From positions 62,001-126,000 of the forward strand of contig NZ_NIRT01000005.1 in assembly GCF_003207795.1 (NCBI RefSeq): a stretch of DNA of 64,000 nt, in the 5' to 3' direction. Numbering within the stretch: the stretch's first letter is position 1; the number at the start of each line of letters is the position of its first letter. The notes under the pieces are model-generated. The model was given only the letters and a program-made list of their open reading frames with translations, was not told where the DNA came from and made no database searches. Of this stretch, positions 26,303 through 36,061 are shown one piece after another. The DNA comes from Komagataeibacter nataicola. Lineage in GTDB: Bacteria > Pseudomonadota > Alphaproteobacteria > Acetobacterales > Acetobacteraceae. The position numbers and the translations under genes are program-made.

Positions 26303-27724
26303 CTACCGCCCCGGCTGGTTGGTGGCGTAATCGCTGATACCCCACAGTCGGTCATGCACGGCACGGTAATAGGCGCGTTCATCATAAAGCGGCACGTCAA
26401 GGCTCAGGTCACGCGCGGTCAGCCTGCCGATGGCGGCGGTCGCCTGATAGGACGAGAGCACAAGATTGCCTGCGCTGCGTACCAGCGCAATCTGGGCCTG
26501 GAGCAGGGTTTCCTGCTGCTGGAGCACGGAAAGCGTTGAGGTGGTGCCGACCATCACCTGCCGCTGCATGCCGTGCAGAGCGGCGGCATCAGCCTCGACG
26601 GCGGCGCGGTTGCTTTCTATCGCGGCGCGGTTGGCCTGCATGCGCTGCCAGCTCGCCGCGGCCAGTTGCACGGCGGCGCGGCGCTTTACATCCACCGTAT
26701 GGGCGGCCTCGTTGGCCTGCTGGCGGGCCATGCGCACGGCGGCATATTCGCCCCCGCCCTGATAAAGCGGCATGGAGGCGTTGACGAGGGCGTATTTGTT
26801 ATCGTTGAGCGAGCGGCCTTCGTCCTGGTTGATGCCATGCATATAGGCCGCCTGCGCGCTGACAGTGGGCATGAGGGCGGCAAAGGCCACACCCACGGCA
26901 TCTTTTTTCGCCGCCTCGTCAAACAGGGCACCAATGACGTCGGGGTTGTTCTGCACCGCCTGCGTCATGGCGTCCTGCTCGGTATGAAGCGGCAGGACCA
27001 GGGGCTGCGGCGGGGCCAGGCCATCGGGCGCGTCAACCCCCACAACCTGCCGGTAGGTGGCGCGATCGGCCTGCAACGTTCCTTCGGCCAGTTGCCGCAC
27101 CGCGCGGGCATTGGCCAGCGCGCCTGCCGCCTGGGCCACATCGGTGTGGGTGATCTCGCCGCCATGTGCACGCAGTTCGGTGGCATGAAGCTGGGCGGCG
27201 TAAACCTGCTCGTTGTTGATGTCGATGCGCAGGATCTGCTCATCTTCCACCACATTGATATAAGCATTGACCACATCGGAGAAGACCTGCTCCTCAGCCG
27301 CGATCAGCCGCGCGCGCTCGGCCATGACCGCATGGCGCGCCTTGTGCGTGCTGGCCGTGGTCTTGCCGCCGGTATAGATGGGCTGGGAAATGCTGACCCC
27401 GCCGGAATAGCCGGGGCTTTCATACCGTCGGGCATAGCCGCTTTCCCCTGATGTCGGCGCCATGCGCATCAGGCCGGAATAATAGGACATGCTCGCCGTG
27501 CCGGTAATCGTGGGGCGCCAGCCGCCCAGCGCCTGGGGCACCTGCTCATCGGTCGCGCGCAGGGTTGCGCGTTCCTGCCGCAGCACCGGGTTGCCCAGAT
27601 AGGCCGCGGCAAGTGCCGCACTCAGCGTGCGTGGCGCATCTGCCGCCTGCGGCACGCGCGCCAGTGCCGTGCCGCTGCACAGAAGTGCTGCACTTCCGGC
27701 CCCGATTGCCCAGTTTCCCTTCAT
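26303..27724 (-). CDS. tolC: TolC-family outer-membrane efflux/type I secretion protein
   Basis: 473 residues with a signal peptide ending near ALLCSGTALA. The two structural repeats expected for TolC are visible: helices with NPVLRQERATLRATDEQVPQALGGWRPTITG and GGVSISQPIYTGGKTTAS in the first half, and NASMPLYQGGGEYAAVRMARQQANEA, VLQQQETLLQAQIALVRSAG in the second. It forms a trimeric outer-membrane/periplasmic channel used by efflux pumps or type I secretion. It follows pcm by about 90 bp on the same strand, an arrangement common in alphaproteobacteria, so the two are probably cotranscribed. Confidence 0.92.
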   Translation of the reverse strand: MKGNWAIGAGSAALLCSGTALARVPQAADAPRTLSAALAAAYLGNPVLRQERATLRATDEQVPQALGGWRPTITGTASMSYYSGLMRMAPTSGESGYARRYESPGYSGGVSISQPIYTGGKTTASTHKARHAVMAERARLIAAEEQVFSDVVNAYINVVEDEQILRIDINNEQVYAAQLHATELRAHGGEITHTDVAQAAGALANARAVRQLAEGTLQADRATYRQVVGVDAPDGLAPPQPLVLPLHTEQDAMTQAVQNNPDVIGALFDEAAKKDAVGVAFAALMPTVSAQAAYMHGINQDEGRSLNDNKYALVNASMPLYQGGGEYAAVRMARQQANEAAHTVDVKRRAAVQLAAASWQRMQANRAAIESNRAAVEADAAALHGMQRQVMVGTTSTLSVLQQQETLLQAQIALVRSAGNLVLSSYQATAAIGRLTARDLSLDVPLYDERAYYRAVHDRLWGISDYATNQPGR

Positions 27725-27816
27725 GTCCGCCCCTGCCAGCCTGATATGCGAGGCGGCACCATGACAGCCCGCCCCGGCCAGTCTTACCCGCAGGATGTTG
27801 CGTGCGGGTTAACCGG

Positions 27817-28503
27817 CTAGAACACGAAGGCGGGGGCAGGGGCCAGTTCAGGCAACAGGGGCACGGCTGCCTCGAACAGCGGCTGCACCGCGCTGCCCTG
27901 CTCTGTAGCGGCAACGCGGCTGACCGATGTCACGCCCGATGCCGGGCAGATGGGAGCGATGATGCGCCCGCCCTGTGCAAGCTGCGCCACAAGGGCCTGC
28001 GGCACCGTGCGCACCGCGCCATCAATGAAGATCAGGTCATAGGGGGCCGAGGCCGGAGCGCCCTTGACCAGCGGCCCATCGCACCACTGCACGCCGGGCG
28101 CGCAGGCGGCGCACAGGGCCTTGCCAGTGGTGGCCAGGCGCGACTCCGATTCGAGGGCGATGACATGCAGTTCAAGCGCCATCGCGCCCAGCAGGGCCGC
28201 GAGGTAGCCCGTGCCAGCCGCAACGACCAGAACCCGCTCGCCGTGCCGCAGGTCGGCCACCTGCAGCATGCGCCCCGTTACCCGTGGCTCGGTCAGGTAG
28301 CGTCCTTCGCCGAGCGGCAGGTTCTGGTCGCAATAGGCGAAGGCCCGCAGTGCATCGGGCACGGCGCGCTCACGTGGCACGGCGCGCATGGCGGCGATAA
28401 TGGCGGCATTGCCCACCTGTGAGGGGCGAATCTGGGCATCGACCATGCGTTGCCGGGCCGCGACAAAATCGAGTGGCGCGTAATCGGGGTCTGTCCTGTC
28501 CAT
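27817..28503 (-). CDS. pcm: Protein-L-isoaspartate O-methyltransferase family protein
   Basis: 228 residues from the ATG at 28503 with AAGGA upstream. The SAM-binding region is RVLVVAAGTGYLAALLGAM near the middle, preceded by MVDAQIRPSQVGNAAIIAAMRAVPRERAVP, the conserved N-terminal part, and followed by YDLIFIDGAV. The family methylates isoaspartyl residues for repair of aged proteins. This alphaproteobacterial subgroup next to tolC is more divergent than E. coli Pcm and its activity is rarely tested, so the function is inferred. Confidence 0.85.
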   Translation of the reverse strand: MDRTDPDYAPLDFVAARQRMVDAQIRPSQVGNAAIIAAMRAVPRERAVPDALRAFAYCDQNLPLGEGRYLTEPRVTGRMLQVADLRHGERVLVVAAGTGYLAALLGAMALELHVIALESESRLATTGKALCAACAPGVQWCDGPLVKGAPASAPYDLIFIDGAVRTVPQALVAQLAQGGRIIAPICPASGVTSVSRVAATEQGSAVQPLFEAAVPLLPELAPAPAFVF

Positions 28504-28684
28504 AACGTTTCCTTGAAACACGCTGCCCCGCAGGGTGCTGAAGCCGCAACCCGGCCGGACGGGCGAAATCTTTTCCGGCTTTTTTTGTATTTATGCGCCG
28601 CTTTGATCGGGAAACAACAGCAACGCCGCACACAACGGCTTGACCTGAGATGCATTTCAGCGGATATACCCCGTGCACCGCCGA

Positions 28685-28758
28685 GGTCTGGTGGCAGAAT
28701 GGTGATGCAGCGGACTGCAAATCCGCGAATGTGGGTTCGATTCCCGCCCAGACCTCCA
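28685..28758 (+). tRNA. tRNA-Cys (anticodon GCA)
   Basis: A 74-nt cloverleaf. Acceptor arms GGTCTGG (28685) and CCAGACC (28748) pair, followed by discriminator T and encoded CCA. The anticodon stem CGGA/TCCG carries the loop CTGCAAA with anticodon GCA. The T-arm contains GGTTCGATTCC. Discriminator U is the identity element expected of tRNA-Cys. Confidence 0.95.
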
Positions 28759-29072
28759 ATCTTTCCCTGACAGGGAAGGACAGGCGTTGACATAATTCCC
28801 GAAAATCTGCCGTTTTCTTCTCTCTGGCCATAGTAGCCGATGACAGGGAGAGATGCCGAATGACAGGCATGCTGGGGGTATCCGTGGGGGTATCGATGCT
28901 GCCTGATGCAGCGCCCCGGCCTTGCCGCATCCTCCATCAGCGCATGATCTGCCTCCCGGCATAAAGATTACGGGGGCAGGCGTTCCCTTCGCGCCGGTTT
29001 GGGGTATATCTGCCCTTGGCCGGGCGCGTTGTCCTGCCCTGCGTCTGATTATGGTGGATCTGGTTTTTCGTG
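28759..29072. other. Intergenic region between tRNA-Cys and valS
   Basis: About 314 bp without a supportable gene. It holds a small hairpin TTCCCTGACAGGGAA right after the tRNA and a short direct repeat GGGGGTATC at about 28874 and 28886. The valS promoter should be here. Confidence 0.5.
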
Positions 29073-31766
29073 ATGCTTGACAAGTCGTTCTCCCCCGCCG
29101 GGACCGAAACCTCCCTCTATGCCCTGTGGGAGGCCAGTGGCGCGTTCAGCGCCCGGCCCGATAGCGCGGCAAAGCCCTATACCATCATGATTCCGCCGCC
29201 CAATGTCACGGGCACGCTGCATATCGGCCACGCCCTGACCATGACGTTGCAGGACACGCTCATCCGCTGGCGCCGTATGCAGGGGCGCGACACGCTGTGG
29301 CAGCCGGGCACCGACCATGCGGGCATCGCCACCCAGCTTGTGGTCGAGCGCATGCTGCAAAAGGAAGGCACGTCGCGCCAGGAAATGGGCCGCGACGCCT
29401 TTGTCGGGCGCGTGTGGGACTGGAAGGCCGAATCCGGCGGCGGCATTACAAGGCAGCTCCGTCGCCTCGGCGGCTCGCTCGACTGGCAGCGCGAGCGCTT
29501 CACCATGGATGATGGCCTGTCGGATGCGGTCAAGGAGGTGTTCGTCACCCTCTACCGCGAGGGGCTGATCTACCGCGACCGCCGCCTTGTCAACTGGGAC
29601 CCCGCCTTCCGCTCCGCCATCTCCGACCTCGAGGTTGATAACCGCGAGAGCCGAGGCAGCCTGTGGTATATCCGCTACCCCGTGGAGGGCCAGCCGGGCC
29701 GCACCATCACGGTCGCCACCACCCGCCCCGAGACCATGCTCGGCGATATGGCCGTGGCCGTGCACCCCGAGGACGAACGCTTTGCCGATCTGGTGGGCAA
29801 GAACGTCATCCTGCCGCTGACCGGCCGCCGTATTCCCGTCGTGGCGGATGAATATTCCGACCCCACCAAAGGCAGCGGCGCGGTCAAGATCACCCCGGCC
29901 CATGACTTCAACGATTTCGAGGTCGGGCGTCGCCACAGGCTCGACATGCCCAGCGTGCTCGATGAGGAAGCCCGCATCACCCTTGCCGAGATTGAAGGCG
30001 AACTCCGCGCCGAGGCGGGGCTGTCCGACCCCGCCTTCGTGCGCACTCTGGCAGGCATGCCGCGCGATGAGGCGCGCAAGGTCATGGTGGCCGAGCTTGA
30101 GCGGCTGGAATGGCTGGAAAAGATCGAGCCGCACACCAATCAGGTGCCGCATGCCGAGCGCAGTGGCGCGGTGGTCGAGCCGCGCCTGACCACGCAGTGG
30201 TACTGCGATGCCAAGACCCTTGCTGGCCCCGCCATCGAGGCGGTGGAAACCGGCAAGATCGAATTCGTGCCCAGACAGTGGGAAAATACTTTCTATGCCT
30301 GGATGCGTGACATCCAGCCCTGGTGCATCAGCCGCCAGCTCTGGTGGGGGCATCGCATCCCCGCCTGGTATGGCCCCGATGGGCATGTGTTCGTCGCCCG
30401 TGATGAAGCCGATGCCACAACGCAGGCCCGCGCCCATTACGGACAGGACACGGCGCTTACGCGTGATGAGGATGTGCTCGACACATGGTTCTCCTCCGCC
30501 CTGTGGCCGTTCTCCACGCTGGGCTGGCCGCAGCAGACACCTGAGCTGGCGCGCTATTACCCCACCGATGTGCTGGTCACGGGTTTTGACATCATCTTCT
30601 TCTGGGTTGCGCGGATGATGATGATGGGCCTGCACTTCATGAAGGATGTGCCCTTCCGGCAGGTGTTCATTCACGGGCTGGTGCGTGACGAGCGCGGGCA
30701 GAAGATGTCCAAGTCCAAGGGCAACGGCATCGACCCGCTGGAGATGATCGACAGCTACGGCGCGGATGCCATGCGCTTTTGCATCTGCTCGCTCACTGGC
30801 CTGGGCCGTGACGTGAAGCTTGGCCCGAAAAAGGTGGAGGAATACCGTTCCTTCATCACCAAGATATGGAATGCCGCGCGCTTTTGCGAGATGAACGGCG
30901 TGGCCCCGGTTGCAGGCTTCAGCCCGGCCTCCGTGCAATCCCCGCTGGGCCGCTGGATCCTGGCCGAACTGGCGCAGGCGGTGGAAGAGGCCACGAAAGC
31001 GCTGGAAGCCTTCCGCTTCGATGAATATGCGGGTGCCTGCTACCGCTTTGTGTGGAACTGCTTCTGCGACTGGTTCCTTGAGCTGGCCAAGCCGGTCTTT
31101 GCCGCGGGCGACACGGCGGAGGCCGTCGAGACCCGCGCGGTGGCCGCCCATGTGCTGGGCACCATCCTGCGCCTGCTCCAGCCCGTGACCCCGTTCATGA
31201 CCGACCGGCTGTGGCAGCATTTCGGCTTTGGGGGTGAGGGTTCGCTCATCACCGCACCGTGGCCGCAGCCCGAACATCTGGAAGGGGCGAAGGACGCGCG
31301 CGATGAGATGGAATGGCTGATCCGCTTCATTTCCGCCATCCGCACCGTGCGCTCGGAAATGAACGTGCCGCCCTCACGCCTCGCCCCCGTGCTGCTGCGT
31401 GATGCATCTGCCACCACCGTGGCGCGTGCCGCCAAATGGGCGGAAGCGATTGGCCGCATGGCCCGTGTGTCCGAGGTGCTGCCGCTTGCGGGCGAGATGC
31501 CGCAGGGTGCGGCCCAGCTTGTGGTGGATGAAGCAACGCTGGTCATTCCGCTGGCCGGGATCATTGACCTGAGCGTTGAGCGCCAGCGGCTGGAAAAGGA
31601 ATGTACCAAGGTGGATGGCGAGATTGCCAAGGTTGAGCGCAAGCTGGGCAATGCCGATTTCGTCGCCCGTGCCAAGCCGGAAGTCGTGGCCGAAAACCGC
31701 GAGCGGCTGGAAGCGTTCCAGGCAGAGCGCGTGCGGCTGAAAGCGGCACTGGCGCGGATTGCTTGA
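29073..31766 (+). CDS. valS: Valyl-tRNA synthetase
   Basis: 897 residues. The class I HIGH motif occurs as PPPNVTGTLHIGHAL near residue 50 and the KMSKS loop as KMSKSKGNGIDP at residues 544-555. The editing domain between them includes TTRPETMLGDMAV. The C-terminal end forms the ValRS coiled-coil arm (ERQRLEKECTKVDGEIAKVERKLGNADFVARAKPEVV). The enzyme charges tRNA-Val and hydrolyses misactivated Thr. The ATG at 29073 is preceded by GTG; either could initiate. It is followed by the best copy of the dispersed repeat. Confidence 0.97.
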   Translation: MLDKSFSPAGTETSLYALWEASGAFSARPDSAAKPYTIMIPPPNVTGTLHIGHALTMTLQDTLIRWRRMQGRDTLWQPGTDHAGIATQLVVERMLQKEGTSRQEMGRDAFVGRVWDWKAESGGGITRQLRRLGGSLDWQRERFTMDDGLSDAVKEVFVTLYREGLIYRDRRLVNWDPAFRSAISDLEVDNRESRGSLWYIRYPVEGQPGRTITVATTRPETMLGDMAVAVHPEDERFADLVGKNVILPLTGRRIPVVADEYSDPTKGSGAVKITPAHDFNDFEVGRRHRLDMPSVLDEEARITLAEIEGELRAEAGLSDPAFVRTLAGMPRDEARKVMVAELERLEWLEKIEPHTNQVPHAERSGAVVEPRLTTQWYCDAKTLAGPAIEAVETGKIEFVPRQWENTFYAWMRDIQPWCISRQLWWGHRIPAWYGPDGHVFVARDEADATTQARAHYGQDTALTRDEDVLDTWFSSALWPFSTLGWPQQTPELARYYPTDVLVTGFDIIFFWVARMMMMGLHFMKDVPFRQVFIHGLVRDERGQKMSKSKGNGIDPLEMIDSYGADAMRFCICSLTGLGRDVKLGPKKVEEYRSFITKIWNAARFCEMNGVAPVAGFSPASVQSPLGRWILAELAQAVEEATKALEAFRFDEYAGACYRFVWNCFCDWFLELAKPVFAAGDTAEAVETRAVAAHVLGTILRLLQPVTPFMTDRLWQHFGFGGEGSLITAPWPQPEHLEGAKDARDEMEWLIRFISAIRTVRSEMNVPPSRLAPVLLRDASATTVARAAKWAEAIGRMARVSEVLPLAGEMPQGAAQLVVDEATLVIPLAGIIDLSVERQRLEKECTKVDGEIAKVERKLGNADFVARAKPEVVAENRERLEAFQAERVRLKAALARIA

Positions 31767-31767
31767 C

Positions 31768-31858
31768 GGAACAGAAGTTTTTGGGTGCCGCCTTTTTTCA
31801 AAAAGGCGGCGTTCTTTTGAAGCTTTTTGAAAAAAGCTTCACCAAAAACTTCTGGAAC
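31768..31858. mobile_element. MITE-like palindromic element, best full-length copy
   Basis: The ends AGAAGTTTTTGG (31773-31784) and CCAAAAACTTCT (31842-31853) are perfect 12-bp inverted repeats. Between them are hairpin 1 (GCCGCCTTTTT / AAAAAGGCGGC, 31787-31810) and hairpin 2 (GAAGCTTTTT / AAAAAGCTTC, 31819-31840). GGAAC occurs directly on both sides (31768-31772 and 31854-31858), as a target-site duplication would. It encodes nothing. It also supplies a terminator-like stem with T-run after valS. Confidence 0.72.
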
Positions 31859-31893
31859 ATTCTCTTCACATCATTTTGGGGAAGGAAGCTGCC

Positions 31894-32448
31894 ATGACCG
31901 AAAACGCATTGGAGACACTGGTGCTGGGTGGGGGCTGCTTCTGGTGCATCGAAGCGCCGTTCAAGGAACTGCGCGGTGTGCATGGAATCGAGCCGGGTTA
32001 CGCCGGTGGCCATACGCCCAACCCGACCTACGAGCAGGTCTGCACGGGCCGCACCGGGCATACCGAGGTGGTGCGTGTGACGTTCGACCCCGCTGAACTG
32101 TCATGTGCCGACCTGCTGCGCATCTTCTTTGTCATGCATGACCCCACCACGCTCAACCGGCAGGGCAATGACGTGGGCACGCAGTATCGTTCGGCCATTT
32201 TCTGGCAGGATGCGACGCAGGAAAAAACGGCCCATGCCGTGCGCGATGAAATTGCAGCCCAGCATGTCTGGCCCAACCCGATCGTGACCGAAATTGCGAA
32301 GCTGGACCATTTCTGGGCCGCCGAGGATTATCATCGCGACTATTTTGCCCGTAACCCCGGCAATCCGTATTGCAGCGCGGTCATCCCGCCCAAGATCGCC
32401 AAGATGCGCCGCCTGTTTCGTGACCGGCTGGTGGATTCCGCCGGTTAA
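31894..32448 (+). CDS. msrA: Peptide methionine sulfoxide reductase A
   Basis: 184 residues from the ATG at 31894, which has GGAAGGA upstream. The catalytic motif is GGCFWC with the nucleophile Cys15, followed by GYAGGHTPNPTYEQVCTGRTGHTEVV and HDPTTLNRQGNDVGTQYRS, all diagnostic of MsrA. It reduces the S-epimer of methionine sulfoxide in oxidised proteins using thioredoxin. A resolving Cys is present near the C-terminus (NPYCSAVI). It is a single gene flanked by repeat elements. Confidence 0.97.
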   Translation: MTENALETLVLGGGCFWCIEAPFKELRGVHGIEPGYAGGHTPNPTYEQVCTGRTGHTEVVRVTFDPAELSCADLLRIFFVMHDPTTLNRQGNDVGTQYRSAIFWQDATQEKTAHAVRDEIAAQHVWPNPIVTEIAKLDHFWAAEDYHRDYFARNPGNPYCSAVIPPKIAKMRRLFRDRLVDSAG

Positions 32449-32460
32449 TAGCCTGGAATC

Positions 32461-32502
32461 AGAAGAACGTTTTTAGTGAAGCTTTTGTCAAAAAGCTTCC
32501 GG
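32461..32502. repeat. Right-half copy of the dispersed element between convergent genes
   Basis: AGAAGAACGTTTTTAGT leads to hairpin GAAGCTTTTG / CAAAAAGCTTC at 32478-32499. It lies in the 65-bp gap between msrA and the convergent ABC ATPase gene and probably terminates both. Confidence 0.65.
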
Positions 32503-32513
32503 GCTTTCATCCA

Positions 32514-33875
32514 TCAGCTCCGATCCGTCGGGTCATCATCCAGAAAAAGCTGGTCAGCTTCCTCATCAAAATCGAACAGTTCCGCATAACGCGCCCAGCC
32601 GATCAGGGTCTGGAGCGTCTGGCGGGCATAGTTGGGCGACATGCTGTCCTCAAGTTCATCACGGAAGCGCTCGGCGCTGGCGCGATGGTTGGGGCGTTCG
32701 TCAAGCACCGCGCGGATGGTGCGCACCATGGGAATGTTGTGCAGCATGCTCTGCCACAGGATGTGCTTGCGGATGTCGTGCTCGCTTTGCACAAAGCGCA
32801 TGCCCTCGGGCGTGAGCAGGATGTCGCCATCCTCAAGTTCGGCAAAGCCCAGCAATTGCAGGGATTCGCCAAGCGGGAACAGGTCATCTAGCTCAAGCTG
32901 CAGGCGGCTGGCGAGCAACGGCAGGTCGGCGCGGCCATGCAGCGGGTCGGCGGCCAGTGTTTCCATCATGCCCACGATGGTGTTCATCGGCAGTGCTGGC
33001 AGGGCCACGGCATCAGCCGAGATCTGGACATGCCGCATGTCCGGGTCGGTCATGTCCGCCTCAGACACGACCGGCGCGCGCCGCGTCATGAGTGCGTAGA
33101 TACGGTCCACGAACTGGCGGAAGGCCATGTCCTCACGGTTGCGGGGGTGCTCGAAGGGTACCTGAAGCTCATAGGCCACCCGCCCGGGGTTGGAGGAAAA
33201 GATGAGGATGCGGTCGCACATCAGCACCGCTTCTTCGATATTGTGAGTAACCAGCAGGATCGACTGAATGGGCAGTTTCTTTTCCGCCCACAGTTCCACA
33301 AGGTCGGTGCGCAGGTTTTCCGCCGTCAGCACGTCCAGCGCCGAGAAGGGTTCGTCCATCAGCAGCAGGTCGGGCCGGACAACAAGGGCGCGCGCCAGCC
33401 CCACGCGCTGGCGCATCCCGCCCGAAAGCTCCTTGGGGTAGGCATTCTCATACCCGCCCAGGCCGATCAGGTGGATCGCGTCTTCCGCCAGTTTCTCGCG
33501 CTCGGCCGGGGCCACGCCCTGCGCCTCCAGCCCCAGTTCCACGTTTTTCTGCACCGTCAGCCACGGGAACAGCGCAAAGGACTGGAACACCAGGGAAATA
33601 CCTGCCGCAGGCCCTTCCAGCCGCTTGCCCTTCCAGATCACCTCGCCGCCGGTGGGCGGCAAAAGCCCCGCGATAATGCGCAGCAGGGTGGACTTGCCCG
33701 AGCCCGAGCGGCCCAGCAGCCCCACGATCTCGCCACTGCGGATGCTCAGGTTCACGCCATCGAGCACCACAAGGTCGGTTGAGCTTTCCTTGGGGTAGGC
33801 CTGCCTGCAGTTGACGATCCGGACAAGTTCCGTGCCGGTCTGCTTCGGGCTGGGGGAGGCGGCTTGCTGCGGCAT
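32514..33875 (-). CDS. ABC transporter ATPase with C-terminal AAA-associated domain
   Basis: 453 residues. The nucleotide-binding domain has Walker A GRSGSGKST, signature LSGGMRQRVGLARAL and Walker B LLMDEPFSALD, most like nitrate/sulfonate/taurine importers. Past about residue 290 an extra domain (LAADPLHGRADLPLLASRLQLELDDLFPLGESLQLLG...) matches the AAA-associated C-terminal domain seen in this subgroup. It follows the fused permease by 9 bp. No periplasmic binding protein is encoded nearby, so the ligand is unknown. Confidence 0.9.
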   Translation of the reverse strand: MPQQAASPSPKQTGTELVRIVNCRQAYPKESSTDLVVLDGVNLSIRSGEIVGLLGRSGSGKSTLLRIIAGLLPPTGGEVIWKGKRLEGPAAGISLVFQSFALFPWLTVQKNVELGLEAQGVAPAEREKLAEDAIHLIGLGGYENAYPKELSGGMRQRVGLARALVVRPDLLLMDEPFSALDVLTAENLRTDLVELWAEKKLPIQSILLVTHNIEEAVLMCDRILIFSSNPGRVAYELQVPFEHPRNREDMAFRQFVDRIYALMTRRAPVVSEADMTDPDMRHVQISADAVALPALPMNTIVGMMETLAADPLHGRADLPLLASRLQLELDDLFPLGESLQLLGFAELEDGDILLTPEGMRFVQSEHDIRKHILWQSMLHNIPMVRTIRAVLDERPNHRASAERFRDELEDSMSPNYARQTLQTLIGWARYAELFDFDEEADQLFLDDDPTDRS

Positions 33876-33884
33876 CAGGTGCTC

Positions 33885-35603
33885 TCAGTCAAAAGTGTAA
33901 TGCCGGGCGGCATAATTGGATAACGGGCGCCATACGGCGCGATTGAGCAGCAGCACGAAGGCCGCCATGACCGCCATGCCCAGCCCGACCTGGTCGGTGG
34001 CTCCCGCCACGGTGGCATGGGCAATATAGGCGCCCAGCCCCTGCGCGCTCAGGGTGGTGTCGCCCCAGCTGGCCACCTCCGTGGCGATGGCGGCATTCCA
34101 GGCACCGCCCGATGCGGTCAGGGCGCCGGTGATGAAATAGGGCGTAATGCCCGGCAGCATCACCCGCCGCCACCACAGCCAGCCCCTGACGTGGAAGTTG
34201 CGCGCGGCCTCGAGCAGGTCGCCGGGATAGGACGAGGCCCCGGCCACGATATTGAACAGGATATACCACTGCGTGCCCAATAACATGAGCGGGGTGAGCC
34301 ATATGTTGCTGTTCAGGTGCCAGTGCACGATCGCGACCACGACAAGCGGAAAGAACAGGTTGGCGGGGAAAGCGGCCATGAACTGTGCCGCCATCTGCGC
34401 GTGCCGCGCCCGCCGGGGCGACAGGCCCAGCCATATCCCCGCAGGCACCCAGATCACGGAGGCGACCAGCACCGTAATCATGACGCGCAGCAGCGTCAGC
34501 CCGCCCAGCGCCATGACATGCAGCACCTGCCCCGCGCTGTAATGAGCGTGGGAAAAGGTCCATGTTTTCCACCCCAGGGTCAGGGCGCACACGACAATCC
34601 CGGCAATCCAGGCTGCATCCATCAGGCGGGGGGGTATGAGCGCGCGTGCGGGGGCGGAGGGGCGCGGGCCAAGGGCCAGCCAGCCGATACGCGTCAGCCC
34701 ATCACCCACGCGCAGGCAGAAGCGGCGCAGCAGGTGCGTGCGGCGCAGCAGCACCAGCACCCACGGGTCAGGCGCTGCAAGGGTTGCGCCATCATCGGTC
34801 TGGAAACGTGCCGACCATGCCACGAGCGGACGGAACAGCAGCTGGTCATAGGCCAGGATTACGGCCAGCATGGTGAGGATGGCGTAGAAAATGGCCGCAA
34901 GGTTCCGCTGCTCGATCGCAACCCCCACATAGGAGCCGATGCCGGGCAGGGCGATATCGGTATTGCCCACCGTGATCGTCTCGGAATAGACAACCATGAA
35001 CCACCCGCCGGACATGGAGATCATGGTGTTCCATACCAGCGCGGGGATGGCGAAGGGCACTTCAAGCCGCCAGAAGCGCTGCCAGGGTGTGAGGCCAAAG
35101 CAGCGGGCGGCTTCCTCAAGGTCGGGCGGCACGGTGCGCAGCGACTGATACATGGCAAAGGCCATGTTCCATGCCTGACTGGTGAAGATGGTGAAGATGG
35201 CGGCGAGTTCCGCCCCCATCATCCGCCCCGGAAACAGCCCGAGGAAGAAAATGACCGTAAAGGTGAGAAAGCCCAGAATGGGCACCGACTGTAAAATATC
35301 GAGCAGCGGCACCAGCACCTGTCCCGCCCGCCGGCTCTTGGCGGCCCAGACGGCATAGGTGAAGGTGAACACCAGCGACGCCGCAAGGGCTGCGAACATG
35401 CGCAGCGTGGTGCGCACGGCATAGCCGGGCAGGTAGGCGGGGTTGAGGTGGATGGTCCCGGCCTCGCTTGCGGGAATGGGCACGAGCATGTGGCGGCCCG
35501 CCGTAGCCACCACGACCGCGCCCGCCATGATGGCAAGCAGGCCGAGCAGGTCCGCCAGATTGGGGCGGGCGCGCAGGTTTCCCGGTTGACCGCCTGTGCT
35601 CAC
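33885..35603 (-). CDS. ABC transporter permease, two fused permease domains
   Basis: 572 residues, about twice the usual length, containing two BPD_transp_1 domains. Each has the ATPase-contact EAA loop: [25 protein letters not shown] in the first half and [27 protein letters not shown] in the second. It would make a complete transmembrane pore as one chain and pair with the downstream ATPase. The start overlaps the end of dut by 4 bp (ATGA), so the transporter is coupled to housekeeping genes. The substrate is unknown. Confidence 0.9.
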   Translation of the reverse strand: MSTGGQPGNLRARPNLADLLGLLAIMAGAVVVATAGRHMLVPIPASEAGTIHLNPAYLPGYAVRTTLRMFAALAASLVFTFTYAVWAAKSRRAGQVLVPLLDILQSVPILGFLTFTVIFFLGLFPGRMMGAELAAIFTIFTSQAWNMAFAMYQSLRTVPPDLEEAARCFGLTPWQRFWRLEVPFAIPALVWNTMISMSGGWFMVVYSETITVGNTDIALPGIGSYVGVAIEQRNLAAIFYAILTMLAVILAYDQLLFRPLVAWSARFQTDDGATLAAPDPWVLVLLRRTHLLRRFCLRVGDGLTRIGWLALGPRPSAPARALIPPRLMDAAWIAGIVVCALTLGWKTWTFSHAHYSAGQVLHVMALGGLTLLRVMITVLVASVIWVPAGIWLGLSPRRARHAQMAAQFMAAFPANLFFPLVVVAIVHWHLNSNIWLTPLMLLGTQWYILFNIVAGASSYPGDLLEAARNFHVRGWLWWRRVMLPGITPYFITGALTASGGAWNAAIATEVASWGDTTLSAQGLGAYIAHATVAGATDQVGLGMAVMAAFVLLLNRAVWRPLSNYAARHYTFD

Positions 35604-36061
35604 CCTGCCGTGCCCGTGCTGCCAAAGCCACCCGCGCCACGGGTGGTTTCATCAAGCTCGGCATATTCCACCCACTCGCCACGCACCACGGGGGCGAGCA
35701 CGCCCTGGGCAATGCGCATGCCGCGCTCGACCACGAAGGGCGCATCGCCCGCATTCATTACGATAATGCCGATCTCGCCGCGATAATCCTCATCAATCGT
35801 GCCCGGCGCGTTGGGCAGGGTCACGCCATGCTTGAGCGCAAGCCCCGAGCGGGGGCGGATCTGGAGTTCATAGCCACGCGGCAGCGCCACGCACAGCCCC
35901 GTGGGCACCAGTGCGCGCCCACCTGGCGCAATGCTCAGCGGTGCGGTCACGGCCGCGAGCAGGTCCATTCCGGCAGCTCCGTCAGTGGCATAGGCGGGCA
36001 GGGGCAGGTCATGCGCGTGGGCCAGACGGCGGACCTGAATGGGGAGGGGGGAAAGGCTCAT
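35600..36061 (-). CDS. dut: dUTP diphosphatase
   Basis: 153 residues with all five trimeric dUTPase motifs: [43 protein letters not shown] and the C-terminal [10 protein letters not shown] arm. It hydrolyses dUTP to dUMP, keeping uracil out of DNA and feeding dTMP synthesis. It overlaps coaBC by 4 bp, the conserved coaBC-dut order seen in many bacteria. Confidence 0.97.
   Translation of the reverse strand: MSLSPLPIQVRRLAHAHDLPLPAYATDGAAGMDLLAAVTAPLSIAPGGRALVPTGLCVALPRGYELQIRPRSGLALKHGVTLPNAPGTIDEDYRGEIGIIVMNAGDAPFVVERGMRIAQGVLAPVVRGEWVEYAELDETTRGAGGFGSTGTAG

Noticed and set aside
28870-28960. Minus-strand frames and a GGGGGTATC direct repeat after tRNA-Cys, suggestive of an integrase or attachment site.
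   Set aside because: The translation has no integrase motif, and no second copy of the tRNA 3' end is visible in the window, so an attachment site is not supported.
29049-31277. Long open frame (742 codons) on the minus strand across valS.
   Set aside because: It is the antisense of valS in high-GC DNA. The composition is His/Arg/Gly-rich with no domain, while the plus strand encodes a complete ValRS.
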